Assembly: GCF_014696615.1 (NCBI RefSeq)
Contig: NZ_JACJQJ010000017.1
Coordinates: forward strand, 1-64,000
From: Nostoc linckia FACHB-104
GTDB taxonomy: Bacteria > Cyanobacteriota > Cyanobacteriia > Cyanobacteriales > Nostocaceae
Length of the DNA stretch: 64,000 nt
Direction of reading: 5' to 3'
A program made the position numbers and the translations under genes. Position 1 is the first letter of the stretch, and every line of letters starts with the position of its first letter. Of this stretch, positions 1 to 9,474 are shown piece by piece. Under the pieces are notes generated by a model. It did not search any database, had not been told where the DNA came from, and saw only the letters and a program-made list of their open reading frames with translations.

Positions 1-245
1 GGAAAAGGAGAAAAGGATTGAATTCACCCTTACCCCTTTTTCCATTACCCTTTTCCCCAATCACGAGGGAGATACAAAATACTTATCCGAACCGTATTGG
101 GGGCTACCGTGCGGGAACACTACGCGAACAATTAAAAATTTAGGATTTTGCATTTATTCCACGTAGCTTGCTTCTTGAGAGCGATTGTGAATTCAACAAT
201 CCAAAATTTAAAATCTAAAATTGTATTAGCACCAATAAAACCCCA

Positions 246-1142
246 TTAAACTTGACTCTCTACAGGTTGCTGAACAGGATTAGTTGTAGTCAACTTTCTA
301 CCGTAGCTAATAGCAATTAAACCAGTGACATACATAAACAGACTGTAAACCGCAGCCGGGACTGCCATATCTGGATTGTTGAGTAATCCAGCCGTAATTG
401 CGATCGCTAATGTGCCGTTTTGAATACCAACCTCAATGGCAATGCAGATTTGCTGTGGCAGATTAAGGTTAAATAGCTTGCTAATATAAAACCCCGCCAA
501 CATTGAAATAGTATTTAACAGCACCACGGCAACTCCCACTTGCACAATAAAGCCAGGGAGACGGTTCCACTCACGAACAATCAATAGCAGAATAATTGCT
601 GCTAGGAAACCAACTGCTAGGCGGCTAGTAACTTTTTCCAGACGACGCGCTACTTCTGGCAATATCTGTCTTATACCCATCCCCAAACCTATAGGCAGCA
701 GTGTCATCAAAAAAATTTGGACTATTGTTGCACCAATGGGTAAGGCGATCGCAGCTGTCTGTCCCATGAAGTGCTGGTATGCAAGGTTTGCCACCACGGG
801 AATTGTAAATACTGTAATCACGCTGCTAAAAGCTGTCAGAGTTACTGAAAGTGCTACATCTCCTTTGGCGAGATATGTAATGACATTTGAGGATACACCA
901 CCAGGACACAGTGCAATTATCATTAACCCCATAGCGATCGCAGGTTGCATGGGTACAACTTTAGCAATGGCAAAACCAATAATTGGTAAAAAAACTAACT
1001 GACTAATCAAGCCAATTGCCACAGCTTTGGGATACTTCTTTACACGTTGAAAATCTTCTGGAATAAGAGATAAACCCATTCCTAGCATAATGATAGCCAA
1101 GGCAATAGGTAAAGCAACAGTGGTAAAAAAGCTGGCTTCCAT
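246..1142 (-). CDS. Bile acid:sodium symporter (BASS) family transporter
   Basis: This 298-residue integral membrane protein has about nine or ten hydrophobic segments and the usual length of BASS-family carriers. A proline- and glycine-rich stretch (ALCPGGVSSN, near residue 78) and a later EVGIQNGTLA segment are the two conserved BASS signatures. The second one, near residue 236, lies in the ion-binding crossover region of the family. BASS proteins couple sodium to uptake of organic anions such as bicarbonate, pyruvate or bile acids. The substrate here cannot be read from the sequence. It is transcribed alone, with a repeat-containing gap before the next gene on the same strand. Confidence 0.85.
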   Translation of the reverse strand: MEASFFTTVALPIALAIIMLGMGLSLIPEDFQRVKKYPKAVAIGLISQLVFLPIIGFAIAKVVPMQPAIAMGLMIIALCPGGVSSNVITYLAKGDVALSVTLTAFSSVITVFTIPVVANLAYQHFMGQTAAIALPIGATIVQIFLMTLLPIGLGMGIRQILPEVARRLEKVTSRLAVGFLAAIILLLIVREWNRLPGFIVQVGVAVVLLNTISMLAGFYISKLFNLNLPQQICIAIEVGIQNGTLAIAITAGLLNNPDMAVPAAVYSLFMYVTGLIAISYGRKLTTTNPVQQPVESQV

Positions 1143-1330
1143 AATTAATTTTGGATTAATTAGACAAAAATGATGATATCAAAATGTTTATACAGAAATT
1201 TCGTAGCTTTTAATTAAAAGCTGCGTCACAGCCGGGGATTCTTTCTAACTTAAAAATGGGCATTGGGCATTGGTAATTTATTCTCCCCCTGCTCCCTGCT
1301 CCCTGCCCCCTGCCTCATCCTTCTTACCAG

Positions 1331-2140
1331 TCAACAAACTTGCAAAATATATTTCGATAACTCACAAAATCCTTCGCCTTCTGTAGCGTTAGTTATATAA
1401 GCAGGCTGATGCTTTAATTGGTTGGCATATTCTAATACATTAGCTACACCTACAGACATGGAAAAATAACGCGGATCAAATAAACTTTCATCATTAGGAC
1501 TATCGCCCACTGTCACAATTTGTTCTGAAGAATATTCTGGCCAATTTTTCTGTAATACTTGCAACAAACCTACAGCTTTATCTTGATTTTGCAGTTTAAT
1601 ATGACACTGAACATTACTGTAAGTAAATCCCCATCCCATTTCTTGACACAGATGACTTAGGGTTTGTAATTCTGTGGGATTTAACGATGCGACATCAAAA
1701 GTCCAATCGGTGATGCGAAACCTATTGTCAGTAGATTCTCGGATTTGCGGAAACTGAATTTGTAATTGTTTAAAAGCCGCAGCTAAATTTTGACGATGGC
1801 TGGCTAAGTCAGGAATAGGTGTTAAGGTGATTGGGCGATCGCTCCCAGCAGGATAAAATAAACCACCATTTTCTGCGATCGCACCCGCTACAGGCATTAA
1901 GCTACTGAGCCCACTCACCCATCCGGCGGAGCGCCCAGTAACAATTAGCACTTTAATATTTGCTGCTGCTAAATTTTCTAAAGATTGCAAAAGTTGGCTG
2001 GTAAATTTGCCTTTTTTGGTTAATGTACCATCCATGTCTGTAGCCACCAGGCGAATATTTTTCCACAAACTTGAGGTAGCTTCAGACAAGGGCAAGGGAT
2101 TTATAAAACCTTTACCATCAGGGCTAAGGTGTGTGTACAT
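1331..2140 (-). CDS. HAD-superfamily (Cof/IIB type) phosphatase
   Basis: The protein has the HAD motif I DMDGTLT near its N-terminus, motif II VTGR, and the C-terminal GDSPNDESLF motif typical of IIB cap enzymes (Cof, sucrose-phosphate and mannosyl-3-phosphoglycerate phosphatases). It probably dephosphorylates a sugar phosphate or similar small molecule in the cytoplasm; the substrate is unknown. The reading frame stays open upstream to 2215 and would add a hydrophobic leader overlapping the divergent gene. I chose the ATG at 2140 (269 residues) because family members start close to motif I and the added leader looks non-native. The function class is clear but the exact activity is not. Confidence 0.8.
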   Translation of the reverse strand: MYTHLSPDGKGFINPLPLSEATSSLWKNIRLVATDMDGTLTKKGKFTSQLLQSLENLAAANIKVLIVTGRSAGWVSGLSSLMPVAGAIAENGGLFYPAGSDRPITLTPIPDLASHRQNLAAAFKQLQIQFPQIRESTDNRFRITDWTFDVASLNPTELQTLSHLCQEMGWGFTYSNVQCHIKLQNQDKAVGLLQVLQKNWPEYSSEQIVTVGDSPNDESLFDPRYFSMSVGVANVLEYANQLKHQPAYITNATEGEGFCELSKYILQVC

Positions 2141-2244
2141 ATACGATTTAGTCAAAGGGATAAAAAATAGTAATAATACCGCAAATAGACACACAAAATT
2201 TGGGCATCCTAGCATCAGGAATTAAGTTTAGCAGTTTGCCAACC

Positions 2245-3069
2245 ATGTACAATTTGATTTTTGCAGCCCAAACTTCAGCGGGAAAAGCTAAAAAGGCAAC
2301 CCAAGAAGTACCATCAAACACTCCACAAAGCCCTCCTATATTCATGTTTACTTCTGGAGGACTGTTGTTAGCGGTGATTGCTTTGGTTGTCTATGGCAAA
2401 TTCCTCAAGACTCAGCTAGATAAAAAACTCAAGTTTGAACAATTCCGCACCCGAGAACTAGAGAAGAAGTTTAAGCTGGCGCTAGAAACCATTCGGAAAA
2501 TGGAAACAAACCCCGATTTGGTTAACTCACGGGATTTCAACTTAGATTATCTGCGGATGCGGATGGCAGAAGAAGTATTTCACTTTGCGATCGTTAATCA
2601 AATTAAAATCCAGGTTAAAGAAAAAATTTCTCAAGCTTTGCGTCCAAATCAATCCCAACAGGGATCTGTGGGGATTGCTACTAACACCGGACGGCAAGTA
2701 GATGAGACTTTTGATGTTGAGTATGAAGCTGGAACTCCACCCAATATTGCAAAGCGAGTACTATTTCGTGTACAAATTCGCTTAATGAAGTTACCTACAC
2801 AAGCGACTTCTGCCACTATTAGCCAGATTATTGATTGTATTGAAACTTACCTTAGCCCTACAGACGATGAAGATACTTGGCAACCAACAATTCAAGGACG
2901 GATTGCTAATATGCATTGGGATCAGAAGGCTAAGCCTACTCCTTTGTTAGTGCTAGAGCAATCCAATGATGGTGTCAATGTCTCTTTCCGTACTAGCCGT
3001 CAAGCTACTCCCTCTAAAAATGTGCAGCAGCCTGTAGCCAAACCATCAGGCCCTGCTAAAAACCATTGA
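2245..3069 (+). CDS. Conserved cyanobacterial membrane-anchored hypothetical protein
   Basis: The product has about 274 residues, with one hydrophobic segment (around residues 36-50 of the trimmed protein) followed by a charged, probably coiled-coil stretch and a mixed alpha/beta domain. The C-terminus is rich in Pro, Lys and Ser. I do not recognise a named family with certainty; proteins of this layout are common and of unknown function in cyanobacteria. The open frame begins at 2200, inside the divergent HAD gene's leader, so the internal ATG at 2245 is the more likely start. It is probably tethered in the thylakoid or plasma membrane with a cytoplasmic domain. Confidence 0.6.
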   Translation: MYNLIFAAQTSAGKAKKATQEVPSNTPQSPPIFMFTSGGLLLAVIALVVYGKFLKTQLDKKLKFEQFRTRELEKKFKLALETIRKMETNPDLVNSRDFNLDYLRMRMAEEVFHFAIVNQIKIQVKEKISQALRPNQSQQGSVGIATNTGRQVDETFDVEYEAGTPPNIAKRVLFRVQIRLMKLPTQATSATISQIIDCIETYLSPTDDEDTWQPTIQGRIANMHWDQKAKPTPLLVLEQSNDGVNVSFRTSRQATPSKNVQQPVAKPSGPAKNH

Positions 3070-3095
3070 GGTTTGTAGGGTGCAGCTCTTCCACT

Positions 3096-3833
3096 TTATG
3101 AGTTATGATTTCTCGCACCAGAATCGTAATGGCTGACTACACTTTGAGAATCGCGAGTTAAAAGGCCATCTTCCATTTCCACAATGCGATCGGCTATATC
3201 TAAAATGCGGTTGTCATGTGTTACCAGCAAAATAGACGTTCCTTGGTCTTTGGCAAGACGTTGCATGATTTCTACAACATCTCGACCGGATTGTTTGTCT
3301 AAAGCTGCTGTTGGTTCGTCTGCTAGTACGAGAGGAGGGTGATTTACCAAAGCCCGAGCGATCGCAATTCTTTGTTTTTGACCACCAGAAAGATTATCTG
3401 GATAGTAATTAACTCTCTCTTGTAACCCAACAGCTGCTAACATTGCTTCTGATTTAGCAATCGCTTCGCTTTGGGCAACTGCGTCATTTAGCTCTACCGC
3501 CATTTGTACATTTTGTCTGGCGGTTAAAAATCCTAGCAAATTATGAGCTTGGAAAATATAACCTATTTTCCGGCGGACTTGCACTAACTGATTTTGGCTG
3601 GCACCTAGTAATTCTTCGCCTAGAAATTTTAGGCTACCCTCTTGTACAGACCGTAATCCCCCAATCAAGCTAAGTAATGTAGTTTTACCTGAACCTGATG
3701 GCCCGGTCATAATAACAATTTCGCCAGCAAAAATTTCTAGATTAATGTCAAATAAAATCTGTCTTTTGAGTGCGCCTCTACCATAATAATGATTGATATT
3801 TTTAATAGCAATTACAGGTTCTTGTCTCATCAT
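3096..3833 (-). CDS. devA: DevA-type ABC exporter ATP-binding subunit
   Basis: This 245-residue ATPase carries Walker A GPSGSGKT (residues 44-51), the ABC signature LSGGQKQR, Walker B LVLADEP and the H-loop VTHD. It belongs to the MacB/LolD-like DevA group, which powers DevB-DevC exporters. In Anabaena the founding DevBCA complex moves heterocyst glycolipids through a TolC-like outer membrane channel, but Nostocales encode several paralogous sets. This may therefore be a paralogue with another lipid or glycolipid substrate. It is the last gene of the devB-devC-devA order on this strand, 163 bases after devC, which supports a single transcription unit. Confidence 0.88.
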   Translation of the reverse strand: MMRQEPVIAIKNINHYYGRGALKRQILFDINLEIFAGEIVIMTGPSGSGKTTLLSLIGGLRSVQEGSLKFLGEELLGASQNQLVQVRRKIGYIFQAHNLLGFLTARQNVQMAVELNDAVAQSEAIAKSEAMLAAVGLQERVNYYPDNLSGGQKQRIAIARALVNHPPLVLADEPTAALDKQSGRDVVEIMQRLAKDQGTSILLVTHDNRILDIADRIVEMEDGLLTRDSQSVVSHYDSGARNHNS

Positions 3834-3996
3834 AAAAGGGGGTAGCTATAGGTTAGGAGTTTACCAACGTAACTGTAAGTACAAAAATAAGTTATTAATT
3901 ATTGATTATAAAATATCTTCTTTAATAAGTATTGAGCATTAATATTGATTTTATTATTGATGAATTTATAAATTTATACAACTAATATTTAATAGC

Positions 3997-5193
3997 TTAA
4001 AAGATATCGGCAGGGTCTGCTGAACGTAACTTACGCACCGCGATCGCACCAGAAACAAAGCACATTACTATTGTTAAAAATAGTACCAAAATAGCACGAT
4101 CAATGCTCATGAAAACTGGTAGCAATGTAGCGTTTCTAGCAGTAGAATACATAAATAATGCAAAAGCAAATCCAGGTATATAACCAATCACAGCTAATAA
4201 GAAAGCTTCTTGCAAAATAACAGTTAATAAATAGTTTTGGGTATAACCTATTGCCTTTAAAGTCGCGTACTCAGCCAAGTGATCCGCAACTTCAGTATAA
4301 AGAATTTGGTAAACAATTACAGTTCCCACAATGAAACCCATAATTGTCCCTAAAGTAAAAATAAAGCCAATTGCAGTACTACTTGCCCAGTAATTACGCT
4401 CAAAATCGATAAATTCTTGCTTGGTTAAAACATTAACATCTTGAGGTAAATAATTTCTTAACTCTTGAGTAACTGCGTTCGCATCTGCACCAGGCTTGAG
4501 CTTGATTACACCAATATCAATTAAACCGCGCTGGCGATTATTAAATATTCGCAAAAAGTTAACATCACTAGTAATTAAATTACCATCAGCACCGAAGGAT
4601 GCACCTAAAGTAAATAATCCTACTACTTTAATCCGCCGTCTTCTAACTTCTGCTGTGACATTTTTACCTTGCTCAAAATCAGCAGCAATTGGCCCGTACT
4701 CTACCCTAGAAGAACGGTCATATAAAACGACATCAGGGAGTTTGAGTTTATCTAAATTTTCCACCATTCCTGGTAAGTTAAAAATATTAACTTCCGGATT
4801 AAAACCAAATATCAGAATACTCCGAGGGCGACCTGTTTCTGGATTTCTCCATGCAGTGTAGTCTAAATATATAGGATGTACTGATTGAACTGCTGGTAAA
4901 TCTAAAGCTTTATATAAACGCCTTTGTGAAAAACTCTTCATCGACAACACAGCATTAGATTGACTATTAATTAAAATAATGTCGCCTTCTAAGCTGCTAT
5001 GTAACCGCACGTTACTATAATACAAAGCATCTCGGAAACCAAGTTGCATAAACATTAAAATATCAGCAAAGCCAATTCCTGCCAAAGCTACAGCCAAACG
5101 TGTTTTTTCCCTGGTTAATTGTAGCCATGATAGAGGGATTTTTTTATTCATTAAATAGGTAGATAAGAAGTTAGCAATTCTTTCAGCAATCAT
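3997..5193 (-). CDS. devC: DevC-type ABC exporter permease
   Basis: This is a FtsX/MacB-fold permease. It has one N-terminal membrane helix (around residues 31-50), a large periplasmic domain (about 60-270) and three C-terminal helices near 275-300, 325-350 and 365-385. The sequence around KIPLSWLQLTREKTR is the usual DevC N-terminus. This makes the internal ATG at 5151 (384 residues) an equally good or better start than 5193. It should form the membrane core of the exporter with the downstream ATPase and the upstream adaptor. It is separated from the adaptor gene by 217 bases without a gene. Confidence 0.88.
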   Translation of the reverse strand: MIAERIANFLSTYLMNKKIPLSWLQLTREKTRLAVALAGIGFADILMFMQLGFRDALYYSNVRLHSSLEGDIILINSQSNAVLSMKSFSQRRLYKALDLPAVQSVHPIYLDYTAWRNPETGRPRSILIFGFNPEVNIFNLPGMVENLDKLKLPDVVLYDRSSRVEYGPIAADFEQGKNVTAEVRRRRIKVVGLFTLGASFGADGNLITSDVNFLRIFNNRQRGLIDIGVIKLKPGADANAVTQELRNYLPQDVNVLTKQEFIDFERNYWASSTAIGFIFTLGTIMGFIVGTVIVYQILYTEVADHLAEYATLKAIGYTQNYLLTVILQEAFLLAVIGYIPGFAFALFMYSTARNATLLPVFMSIDRAILVLFLTIVMCFVSGAIAVRKLRSADPADIF

Positions 5194-5410
5194 TAGCCAT
5201 ATTAGATGAATTTTTTAATTAGGGAAGAGCCCTAAGTCTTTTCCCGCCACCTCAGAATATGGTAGCCATTGACCACCACAGAGTAATTACATGAGATAAT
5301 CTTTAATTCAAAAACTATGGACGAAAAATTACATTCTAATTAGCTAAATTAGCTAATTAGTAATAGCAACTATCACCCGAGATGGGCTTTTATTGGCAAT
5401 TTCAAACTAT

Positions 5411-6829
5411 TTAATTATTAATTTCTACAACCACCTTAGCGTTGGTTAAGGCTGCGACTTTGGTACTATCTTCTGGAGAGATGGCAATTTTCACTTCTAC
5501 AACTCTGGCATCTACATCAGCTGCAGGATCTGTATTTAAGACATCTTTTTTACCAATCTTTCTGCCAATTTCCGCGACGGTTCCCTTTAGTTCGCCAGCA
5601 AAGGCTCCATTATCGCTAGATATAGTTGCAGTTTGGCCAAGACGCACTCTACCAATACTGTCTTCTGATACTTCAGCAATGACAAACATTTGATCGGTTT
5701 GTCCAAGTTCAGCAATTCCCATTTGAGTGATGGCTTCTCCTGATTTGGTGTGAACTTTTAAAATTTCACCATCAATGGGTGCTCTCACATAGCTCAATTT
5801 CAGTTCTGCTTCGGCTTTTCTTACCATTGCGATCGCATTACTCACTTGAGCCTGCGCCATTTGTACATCAGTAGGACGGACTTCTATCAATCGGTTGAGT
5901 TTGGCTCGTTCTTCATCAATTTGTCTTTGCAAAGTAGCGACGGTTTTATCGCGGTTAACTTTAGCTTCCACAAGCTGTTGTTGCAAAGTCGATAAAGTTT
6001 TGACTTGATTAGCTCTAGCTTCTGCAATTTGTTGTTTGATTGTGGCGATCGCCTGTCTGAGGCTTGCTTGGCTTTCCACCACCTGCTGATTGCTAGTAAT
6101 CGCGCTCAAGCGTCTTCTATCTCGCTCTTGCTGCGAAATAGCACCTTCTTTATACAACATATCATAGCGTTGAGCATCAACTTGAGCATTCCGTTGTTCA
6201 GCTTGAATACGTGTGAGTGTGGCTCTTAAAGTATCTTTTTGTCCACTCAACTCAGCTTCCAAACGGTTAACCATTGCTTGTTGCGCGACTTTCTCGCCAC
6301 TTAACTGAGCTGCAATGCGCGTGATCGTTGCTTGCTGTGCATCCCTTTCCCCACGTAACTGAGCTTCTAAACGAGCAATTACAGAATTTTGAGCTTGAAT
6401 ATCTCTGGGTGAACCGGCTCTAACTTGCGCTAAATTAGCACGAGATTCTTGCAATTTTGCTTTTGCTTCTTCTAATGCAGCTAGTTGGGTATCGTGATTA
6501 TCCAAAACCGCCAGTACTTGACCTTGTTTGACTTTGTCGCCTTCTTTAATCAGCAGTTTTTGTACTCGCGACGAAGCTTGCATTCCCCCCATCGGTGCAG
6601 ATAACTTAATTACTTCTCCCCGTGGTTCAATATGACCCACAGCAGTAACAGTATTGACCATCGGCCTAATGGGTACGGATGAAGCTAGCTTTCTCAACTG
6701 CTCAACCTTAGCTGTACCTAGTACACCGGCAGCAATTACTATCGGTAGGGCTACAGCTATGCTCCATAAAATTTTAGGTTGATCAAGTGGCTGTTCCTTT
6801 AACTTTGGCTTCTCAGTCACCCTTGACAT
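5411..6829 (-). CDS. devB: DevB-type HlyD-family periplasmic adaptor
   Basis: The product (472 residues from the ATG at 6829; the open frame extends to 6892 through repeat DNA) has an N-terminal membrane anchor, a split lipoyl/barrel-sandwich domain (GHIEPRGEVI near residue 68 and SYVRAPIDGEIL near 350) and a long coiled-coil hairpin between. The hairpin has an unusually regular 18-residue repeat, three copies in the descending helix (RLEAQLRGE, RIAAQLSGE, RLEAELSGQ starts). In the family, this subunit joins the DevC/DevA inner-membrane pump to a TolC-like channel. Gene order devB-devC-devA is canonical. No perfect GTA-N8-TAC NtcA box was seen directly upstream. Confidence 0.88.
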   Translation of the reverse strand: MSRVTEKPKLKEQPLDQPKILWSIAVALPIVIAAGVLGTAKVEQLRKLASSVPIRPMVNTVTAVGHIEPRGEVIKLSAPMGGMQASSRVQKLLIKEGDKVKQGQVLAVLDNHDTQLAALEEAKAKLQESRANLAQVRAGSPRDIQAQNSVIARLEAQLRGERDAQQATITRIAAQLSGEKVAQQAMVNRLEAELSGQKDTLRATLTRIQAEQRNAQVDAQRYDMLYKEGAISQQERDRRRLSAITSNQQVVESQASLRQAIATIKQQIAEARANQVKTLSTLQQQLVEAKVNRDKTVATLQRQIDEERAKLNRLIEVRPTDVQMAQAQVSNAIAMVRKAEAELKLSYVRAPIDGEILKVHTKSGEAITQMGIAELGQTDQMFVIAEVSEDSIGRVRLGQTATISSDNGAFAGELKGTVAEIGRKIGKKDVLNTDPAADVDARVVEVKIAISPEDSTKVAALTNAKVVVEINN

Positions 6830-6880
6830 GATATATTGCCCGTTTATCTGAATTTTGCTGATAGAAGTGAAAAGCGAGTT

Positions 6881-6953
6881 ATACCAATTCATAATTCATA
6901 ATTAAAAAATTCACATCATATCTATGTGATGCCGAATTTTAGAGAATTGGTAT
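6881..6953. repeat. MITE-like dispersed element bounded by ATACCAATTC inverted repeats
   Basis: Perfect 10-base inverted termini (ATACCAATTC at 6881-6890 and GAATTGGTAT at 6944-6953) bound a 73-base element upstream of the devB-like gene. The right end resembles the element at 19597-19739: both read GCCGA(A)TTTTAGAG followed by the terminal repeat. It has no coding capacity. It explains why the devB frame can be read beyond its real start. Confidence 0.6.
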
Positions 6954-8042
6954 GACGCGCAATTAAATTAGTGCTTTATGACATTAATTTTGATGGCTGA
7001 ATAACTTGATGGTTAGGACTTTAGCTTTGACGTTGCCAACAGGTCAGTACTAACGATGAACTCATCAAAAAGAATGTAATAAAGTACAATATTTGGTCAG
7101 ATGAATTATGGTGGCTAAAATTGTTTTTCTTCAGTACTAAAATCCTGAAGTTTACCAATTAACCAACAAAATTAATGAGGTAGACAACTAATTAAAGCGG
7201 GTTTTTAGTAACCAGCAAGCTTTTCATTCAGTAATTTAGTCTACTTACTGATAAATGATAGCTCTGTGTTTACCAAACAGCGCACAAGCCTGGAATAAAA
7301 TGTTGTCGAATTTTGAATTTAGAATCAGCGACTTCTACGCCGCAATTTGAGTTGATGCTGTGAAGTTTGATAGTTCTAAAGTATGAATTCACTAAAGTGG
7401 CAAGATTATTGGCATGATGCTGATAAATATAACGTAATTGAAGTCAGCCAATAATTTACCCTACCTTTCATGAACAATTGAGATTTATGTGATCTAAACT
7501 TTTCTAGCTAGTTGATTAACCTTGCAGAAGTTTTCCAGCATGAATCAGAACTGCTATATCAAAATAGGGGTTCCTAACATTGCATTTTCCTTAAGTTTAT
7601 AGTCAACTATTGAGCAGATTTTGTTGCTATCTTTACCAAGACAACTAACTTCTCTTTGATATCTATTTCAAAGGCTTAGCTGTTCTCTCTGCTGCTGTTT
7701 TTTACTCCATCAAACTTTGGTTAAATGAATTCTACCTTTATCACTTGGGGGAAAACGTAACAGAACCTACAGATGAGGCGATGGAGAATGGGGACTGGGA
7801 AAAGCAGGGGAGAAAGAACTCAGGGCCAAGTCTTAAAGGAAAGCTTCTTGGGTGCAATAGTTGCATCTGTGGTGTTGGAAGGGGAGGAGATGCGATCGCT
7901 GCGTAAAATCGATGTCTCAAAACTCAACAGCAGCACAAACTCACATTAGTACAACGTAAAGTTATAAGAAGTTTACTTTTCAAAATTAATATTAATTTTG
8001 TATTGTTAGATACAGAATTAATTTGCTACTACCCCATTAGCT
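6893..8042. other. Gene-free stretch upstream of the devB-like gene
   Basis: About 1.15 kb without a supportable gene. It holds the dispersed element at 6881-6953 and AT-rich DNA with stops in all frames. The devB-like promoter must lie in its left part. A short repeat-like patch near 7770-7830 (GGGGACTGGGAAAAGCAGGGG type) resembles degraded intergenic repeats. Confidence 0.5.
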
Positions 8043-8300
8043 ATGAAACTAGATTTTGATAGACCGGATTTTGCAGTGCCATTCAGAAGGCAAAATTTGA
8101 ATTGTATCAGTAAACCTTATACCCCAGAGCAATCACAACAAATTTGTGCATCTCGCTGGGTGAAGCTGTTACAACTTCCTAATCCATATAGCTTTGACGA
8201 AGCACTGTTATTGTGTGCGGTTTCTAAACATGAGTGGTTAGCGTGGATTCCAGATCATGGCGAAGTGGTGCTGCATATTAGCGAGTTTACCGCTAAGTAG
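8043..8300 (+). CDS. Small conserved hypothetical protein
   Basis: This 85-residue soluble protein has no recognised domain. It begins with a basic, aromatic stretch and has a central segment (CASRWVKLLQLPNPYSFDEALLL pattern, residues 37-59) that looks like folded, conserved sequence, followed by a Trp-rich WLAWIPDHGEV segment. It stands alone between two long gene-free stretches and no clear Shine-Dalgarno sequence precedes the ATG. It is probably a real cyanobacterial protein of unknown function. Confidence 0.55.
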   Translation: MKLDFDRPDFAVPFRRQNLNCISKPYTPEQSQQICASRWVKLLQLPNPYSFDEALLLCAVSKHEWLAWIPDHGEVVLHISEFTAK

Positions 8301-8624
8301 TTAGGACTTGAGCCTGGGCAATGCACTGATTACGGTGAGTTGTTCTCCAAAATTTGAATTCGTTCAAATTTACCAAAATTGCTCAATCTTGAAAAAATTT
8401 TGGAGTTAGGTTAAGTCCTCAAGAACGACTGGCTTCTAATTCAAATTACTTTACATAATGTAAGTAAAAACTTCTATACAAGTAAACATTAGTTGCAATA
8501 GCAATTTACTTAAGCTAAGGGTGATAACTTATTAATTGAAGCTAAAAATGCTTCCCTGGCAGATCCAACAGTTAAATAAAGAAAGAGGTAAAACCACTGT
8601 TTAAATATCTGTCTCGTCAACGGA

Positions 8625-8792
8625 CAACAACACCCAAATCGAACGCTTACATTTCCTCAAATTAGTCTAAAAGAGGGCTATGTAACTGATTTTTAGAATA
8701 TCACGGTGAGCGTGAGTTAAATCGGTACAACCCTGGATAATTCTGAGAAAAGAGAGGAAATAACTAAGTTAGTAAGAGTTTGGGTGTTGTTG
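8625..8792. repeat. 168-base region bounded by a perfect 14-base inverted repeat
   Basis: CAACAACACCCAAA at 8625-8638 is matched by its exact reverse complement at 8779-8792. The arms flank about 140 bases of non-coding DNA. It could be a MITE-like element or a structured non-coding RNA. No flanking target duplication could be established by eye. Confidence 0.45.
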
Positions 8793-8900
8793 TTTTAAGT
8801 ATGTATTTTTAAGAAAATATTTTCAGAATATTTTGGGCGATCGCACCATTAATCCTGATAAAAAATTAATCCTTCTATTCGCTACAAATAGGAGGACATA

Positions 8901-8951
8901 ATGAAGGTATTATGCTTTTTTTCAAGCGAAGATAAGCTGTTACGCATTTAA
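8901..8951 (+). CDS. Possible 16-residue peptide with strong ribosome binding site
   Basis: An ATG preceded by TAGGAGGACATA, a near-perfect Shine-Dalgarno sequence at suitable spacing, opens 16 codons (starting MKVLCFFSSEDK) and ends at TAA. There is no following gene on this strand for more than 7 kb, so a leader-peptide role is not supported. It may be a genuine micropeptide or the start of a decayed gene. Confidence 0.2.
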   Translation: MKVLCFFSSEDKLLRI

Positions 8952-9106
8952 ATTGTGTATTTCGCACTCAGGTTGTCAAAAGTCAAGAGTCCAAAGTCCA
9001 AGCTAGCCTTTGACCCTGGACTATTGATCCTTGACAGTCCTAACACCAGAATATTTGATTTAGGTGCGTATCAGCTTAGAGGTTTCTTCATTAATGACAG
9101 CCTCTA

Positions 9107-9292
9107 TTAAACCTCTGGGTTTCTGACAGTAATAGACTCAACTATTGAAGGTGCATTAGAACCATTACCTTGTGATGGCTGTTGCTGTTGAGATTTGGGA
9201 GTACCGTACAATTGGATTGGTGGCTGTGGTGGTTCGGGTTCTGGGCCTAGTGGTTGAGGTTTGGCAACATACTCAAATTCACCAAAAAACAC
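9107..9292 (-). CDS. Short Pro/Gln-rich ORF, possible gene remnant
   Basis: This is a 61-codon frame starting at GTG with a low-complexity PxPEPEPPQPP and poly-Gln segment. It could be the C-terminal tail of a decayed larger protein, because no upstream in-frame ATG or Shine-Dalgarno sequence is visible. The proline-rich composition argues against random sequence, but the evidence is weak. Confidence 0.25.
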   Translation of the reverse strand: MFFGEFEYVAKPQPLGPEPEPPQPPIQLYGTPKSQQQQPSQGNGSNAPSIVESITVRNPEV

Positions 9293-9419
9293 CGATAAAT
9301 CTAGTTAATTTATCGGTGCGAATCTGTGTTGATCTGAGGTTAAATTTTTATGAAACAAGGTAGAAGTTATAAGTGCTGAGTTCTGAGTTCTGAGTGCTGA
9401 GTGAAAATACTATTTCCAA

Positions 9420-9474
9420 ATACCCAGTCCCCAATCCCTAATCCCCAGTCCCCAATCCCTAGTCCCCAGTCCCT
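9420..9474. repeat. Heptanucleotide short tandem repeats (CCCCAGT/CCCCAAT/CCCTAAT)
   Basis: Consecutive 7-base units of the form CCC(C/T)A(G/A)T run right up to the stop codon of the cupin gene. Such STRRs are typical of heterocystous cyanobacteria and recur in this window in other versions (18570-18600, 30800-30890). Confidence 0.7.

Larger units (their letters stand above)
8301..9472. other. Gene-poor, repeat-rich stretch
   Basis: About 1.17 kb. It contains the widely spaced 14-base inverted repeat at 8625-8792, a 16-codon ORF with a strong Shine-Dalgarno sequence at 8901, a short proline/glutamine-rich ORF on the minus strand at 9107-9292, and heptanucleotide tandem repeats near 9420-9474. 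None of these amounts to a confident gene. Confidence 0.5.

Noticed and set aside
7072-7090. NtcA-like GTA...TAC upstream of the devB-like gene
   Set aside because: The half-sites near 7077 are separated by 6 rather than 8 bases, so it does not fit the consensus.
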